A stretch of DNA of 5,149 nt from Microcaldota archaeon (GTDB lineage Archaea; Micrarchaeota; Micrarchaeia; Anstonellales; Bilamarchaeaceae), in assembly GCA_016180665.1 (NCBI GenBank), contig JACPAS010000078.1:1-5149 (forward strand), read 5' to 3'. Below are positions 4,129-5,149 of this stretch, piece after piece; the stretch's first letter is position 1; the number at the start of each line of letters is the position of its first letter. The notes under the pieces are model-generated. The model was not told the origin of the DNA. It worked only from the letters and a program-made list of their open reading frames with translations, and ran no database searches. The position numbers were made by a program, and so were the translations under genes.

Positions 4129-4151
4129 GACTTAATTGGAGCAGTATATAG
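4065..4151 (+). CDS. Possible 28-residue small ORF just upstream of PadR
   Basis: A frame from the GTG at 4065 to the TAG at 4149-4151 encodes a basic, helix-prone 28-residue peptide that includes EKLKRIAAKQRDEYTK and SGRLNW. Its composition looks more protein-like than random AT-rich DNA. The same frame is open back to the stop at 4041-4043, and more peptide-like sequence precedes that stop. It could be a real small gene, the end of a decayed gene, or chance within a structured RNA. No Shine-Dalgarno is evident before the GTG. It ends 21 bases before PadR. Confidence 0.25.
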   Translation: MEKLKRIAAKQRDEYTKVKSGRLNWSSI

Positions 4152-4159
4152 TATTACTG
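4142..4159. promoter_or_regulatory. Imperfect palindrome next to the PadR Shine-Dalgarno
   Basis: CAGTA (4142-4146) and TACTG (4155-4159) form an inverted repeat. Overall 14 of 18 positions are symmetric. It overlaps the edge of the PadR ribosome-binding site GGGTGA (4159-4164) and contains a TATATA. It could be an autoregulatory operator of PadR, which is inference only. Confidence 0.3.
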
Positions 4160-4172
4160 GGTGAAAATTAAT

Positions 4173-4469
4173 ATGGAAAATGAGCATGCTTGTGACATGA
4201 GGGGGTTTTTATCATTCCTAATCCTTTGGTTAGTTCACAAGAAACCTATGACTGGATCTGAAATTGCCGAGGAAATTGGAAAAAGAAAGGGTTGCAAACC
4301 TACACCTGGAACCATTTACCCAGCATTAAAACAATTAGTTGAAAAAGGAGCTATTAAAGCTGATTCAAAAGGGGGGAAAAAATATTCGATTACAAAAACT
4401 GGAAATGAAGAACTTGAGATTGCAAAAGAAAATTTTTGTAAGACTTTCTATGATATTTTTAAGAATTGA
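4173..4469 (+). CDS. PadR-family winged-helix transcriptional regulator
   Basis: This 98-residue protein is little more than a PadR winged helix-turn-helix. MRGFLSFLILWLVHKKPMTGSEIAEEI (9-35) forms helices 1-2, PTPGTIYPALKQLVEKGAI (43-61) is the recognition helix region with the family's PGTIYPAL signature, and GGKKYSITKTG (67-77) is the wing. A short C-terminal helix (78-98) would serve dimerisation, as in small PadR-s1 proteins. C7, C41 and C89 may allow redox or metal sensing, but the family does not require them. The ATG at 4173 is chosen because GGGTGA (4159-4164) lies eight bases upstream; the GTG at 4161 is part of that Shine-Dalgarno. It diverges from the cysteine-rich gene and converges on atpD with three bases between stop codons. 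PadR proteins usually repress neighbouring and own genes. Confidence 0.9.
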   Translation: MENEHACDMRGFLSFLILWLVHKKPMTGSEIAEEIGKRKGCKPTPGTIYPALKQLVEKGAIKADSKGGKKYSITKTGNEELEIAKENFCKTFYDIFKN

Positions 4470-4472
4470 TAA

Positions 4473-5111
4473 TCAGGTTGTTTTCTCCCTTTCTAACTTA
4501 CGCTTGATTACCTTCAAGCTAACAAAAGAGTCACGTTCCATCTCATCAAGCCTGAAAGCAATGTCTCGTTTCTGCTGTTCTAATTTCGGAATTAGAATAT
4601 AATCAAGAGCATTAACTCTTCTTTTTGTTTTTTCAATTTCTAAAATTAATCTTTTAATCGCGGTTTCAGTTTCTGCTAATCGAATTACCATCTGAAGAAT
4701 TTCCTCGAACTCGGAAACTGCCTTGTCTATTTTTGCGCTAGTTCCAACTACTGAGTAGAGTGGGTGTTTTATGAATGGCGTAGAATCCATCTGGGCAGTT
4801 ATTGAAGGAATCTTAACACCCATTACGTTTTTCACTTCAATGTCAATATCGATCTGTTTTTTTATGCTTAGAGAAATATTCTGCAATTCATTAACTGAGT
4901 GGTATAACTCCGCGATTGCAACTGACTCATAAGCAGCAGTAATTTTTTTTGTAAGCTCTCCTCTTAGGTCCTGGGCTTTCTTTAGAACTTTAAAGAATTC
5001 GAGAATTAATGCATCTCTTTTTTGTTTAAGCAAGCGATGGCCTTTTTTAGCTAACGCTATTCTTTCTTTTGTTTTCATTAGCTCCATTCTTGTTGGGTTT
5101 ACATCTGCCAT
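4473..5111 (-). CDS. atpD: A/V-type ATP synthase subunit D
   Basis: This 212-residue protein is subunit D of the archaeal A-type (V-type-like) ATP synthase, the long coiled-coil central rotor stalk that turns inside the A3B3 head. The N-terminal signature NPTRMELMKTKERIALAKKG with HRLLKQKRDALI (about 5-37) and the C-terminal NALDYILIPKLEQQKRDI with LDEMERDSF and LKVIKRK are diagnostic. The two long helices pair as a coiled coil with a small middle domain containing GVKIPSI. The ATG at 5111 is preferred: the GTG at 5123 lies within the Shine-Dalgarno GGTGA (5124-5120), eight bases upstream. In archaeal atp operons D usually follows B. Short open frames in 5120-5149 end just upstream, at TAA 5132-5130 or TGA 5122-5120, and either could be the end of that gene; too little is visible to decide. 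No T-tract follows the stop directly, and the gene converges on padR. Confidence 0.95.
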   Translation of the reverse strand: MADVNPTRMELMKTKERIALAKKGHRLLKQKRDALILEFFKVLKKAQDLRGELTKKITAAYESVAIAELYHSVNELQNISLSIKKQIDIDIEVKNVMGVKIPSITAQMDSTPFIKHPLYSVVGTSAKIDKAVSEFEEILQMVIRLAETETAIKRLILEIEKTKRRVNALDYILIPKLEQQKRDIAFRLDEMERDSFVSLKVIKRKLEREKTT

Positions 5112-5149
5112 ACAACAATTCACCAGTATTTACTCAAACTTATGCCGTT

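Noticed and set aside
4144..4150. TATATA as a leaderless promoter for padR
   Set aside because: The spacing to the ATG at 4173 would fit a leaderless start, but a strong Shine-Dalgarno (GGGTGA) then has no use. More likely part of the palindrome or chance AT-rich sequence.
3940..4160. tRNA or other standard RNA gene
   Set aside because: No TTCRA-type T loop, CCA-end acceptor or anticodon arm could be fitted on either strand, and no RNase P, SRP or 5S signature was seen.
4339..4602. Plus-strand 87-residue ORF over the padR end
   Set aside because: It is out of frame with PadR and antisense to AtpD, both strongly recognised.

Overview
The window looks like a piece of an AT-rich archaeal chromosome. 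Three lines of evidence support this: an archaeal-length SBDS/SDO1 ribosome-maturation protein, subunit D of an A/V-type ATP synthase, and archaeal-style signals (TATA boxes 20-30 bases before starts, GGTGA-type Shine-Dalgarno sites, and poly-T tracts after stop codons). The mix of a short PadR regulator, an M23-like lipoprotein and a membrane-anchored DsbA-like protein suggests a DPANN-type archaeon such as Woesearchaeota or Pacearchaeota. That placement is an impression from gene content and has not been tested.

Layout, left to right. Bases 1-158 lie just beyond the 3' end of SBDS and hold three tandem imperfect copies of a roughly 33-base element. Read on the minus strand, each copy is an A/U-only hairpin with a Shine-Dalgarno sequence in its loop and an ATG at its foot. 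SBDS follows (159-854, minus), with a leader of about 130-150 bases carrying a strong hairpin and two tiny upstream ORFs. Next is a cysteine-containing lipoprotein with a degenerate peptidase-M23-like domain (1036-1971, minus). It is transcribed divergently from a membrane-anchored DsbA-like thiol oxidoreductase (2082-2963, plus). A flavin-reductase-family FMN protein (2970-3530, minus) converges on the DsbA gene. A 96-residue cysteine-rich protein of unknown family (3579-3869, minus) lies upstream of it and reads in the same direction.

A 303-base non-genic stretch (3870-4172) separates the cysteine-rich gene from a divergent PadR-family regulator (4173-4469, plus). This stretch contains two back-to-back promoters, a perfect 8+8 inverted repeat and a block that looks like a structured RNA or a decayed small gene. 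The right end is ATP synthase subunit D (4473-5111, minus), the tail of an atp operon that probably continues to the right.

How the genes may work together. SBDS and AtpD are housekeeping genes. Between them sits a group with a thiol/redox flavour: a lipoprotein with six cysteines besides its lipid-anchor cysteine, a CPFC oxidoreductase facing the same compartment, a flavin reductase, a CX5CX5CX4C small protein, and a PadR regulator with three cysteines. The most promising undescribed units are the cysteine-rich protein/PadR divergent pair with its operator-like repeats, and the repeated ribosome-binding-site hairpins at the left edge. Their functions are inferred from sequence alone.
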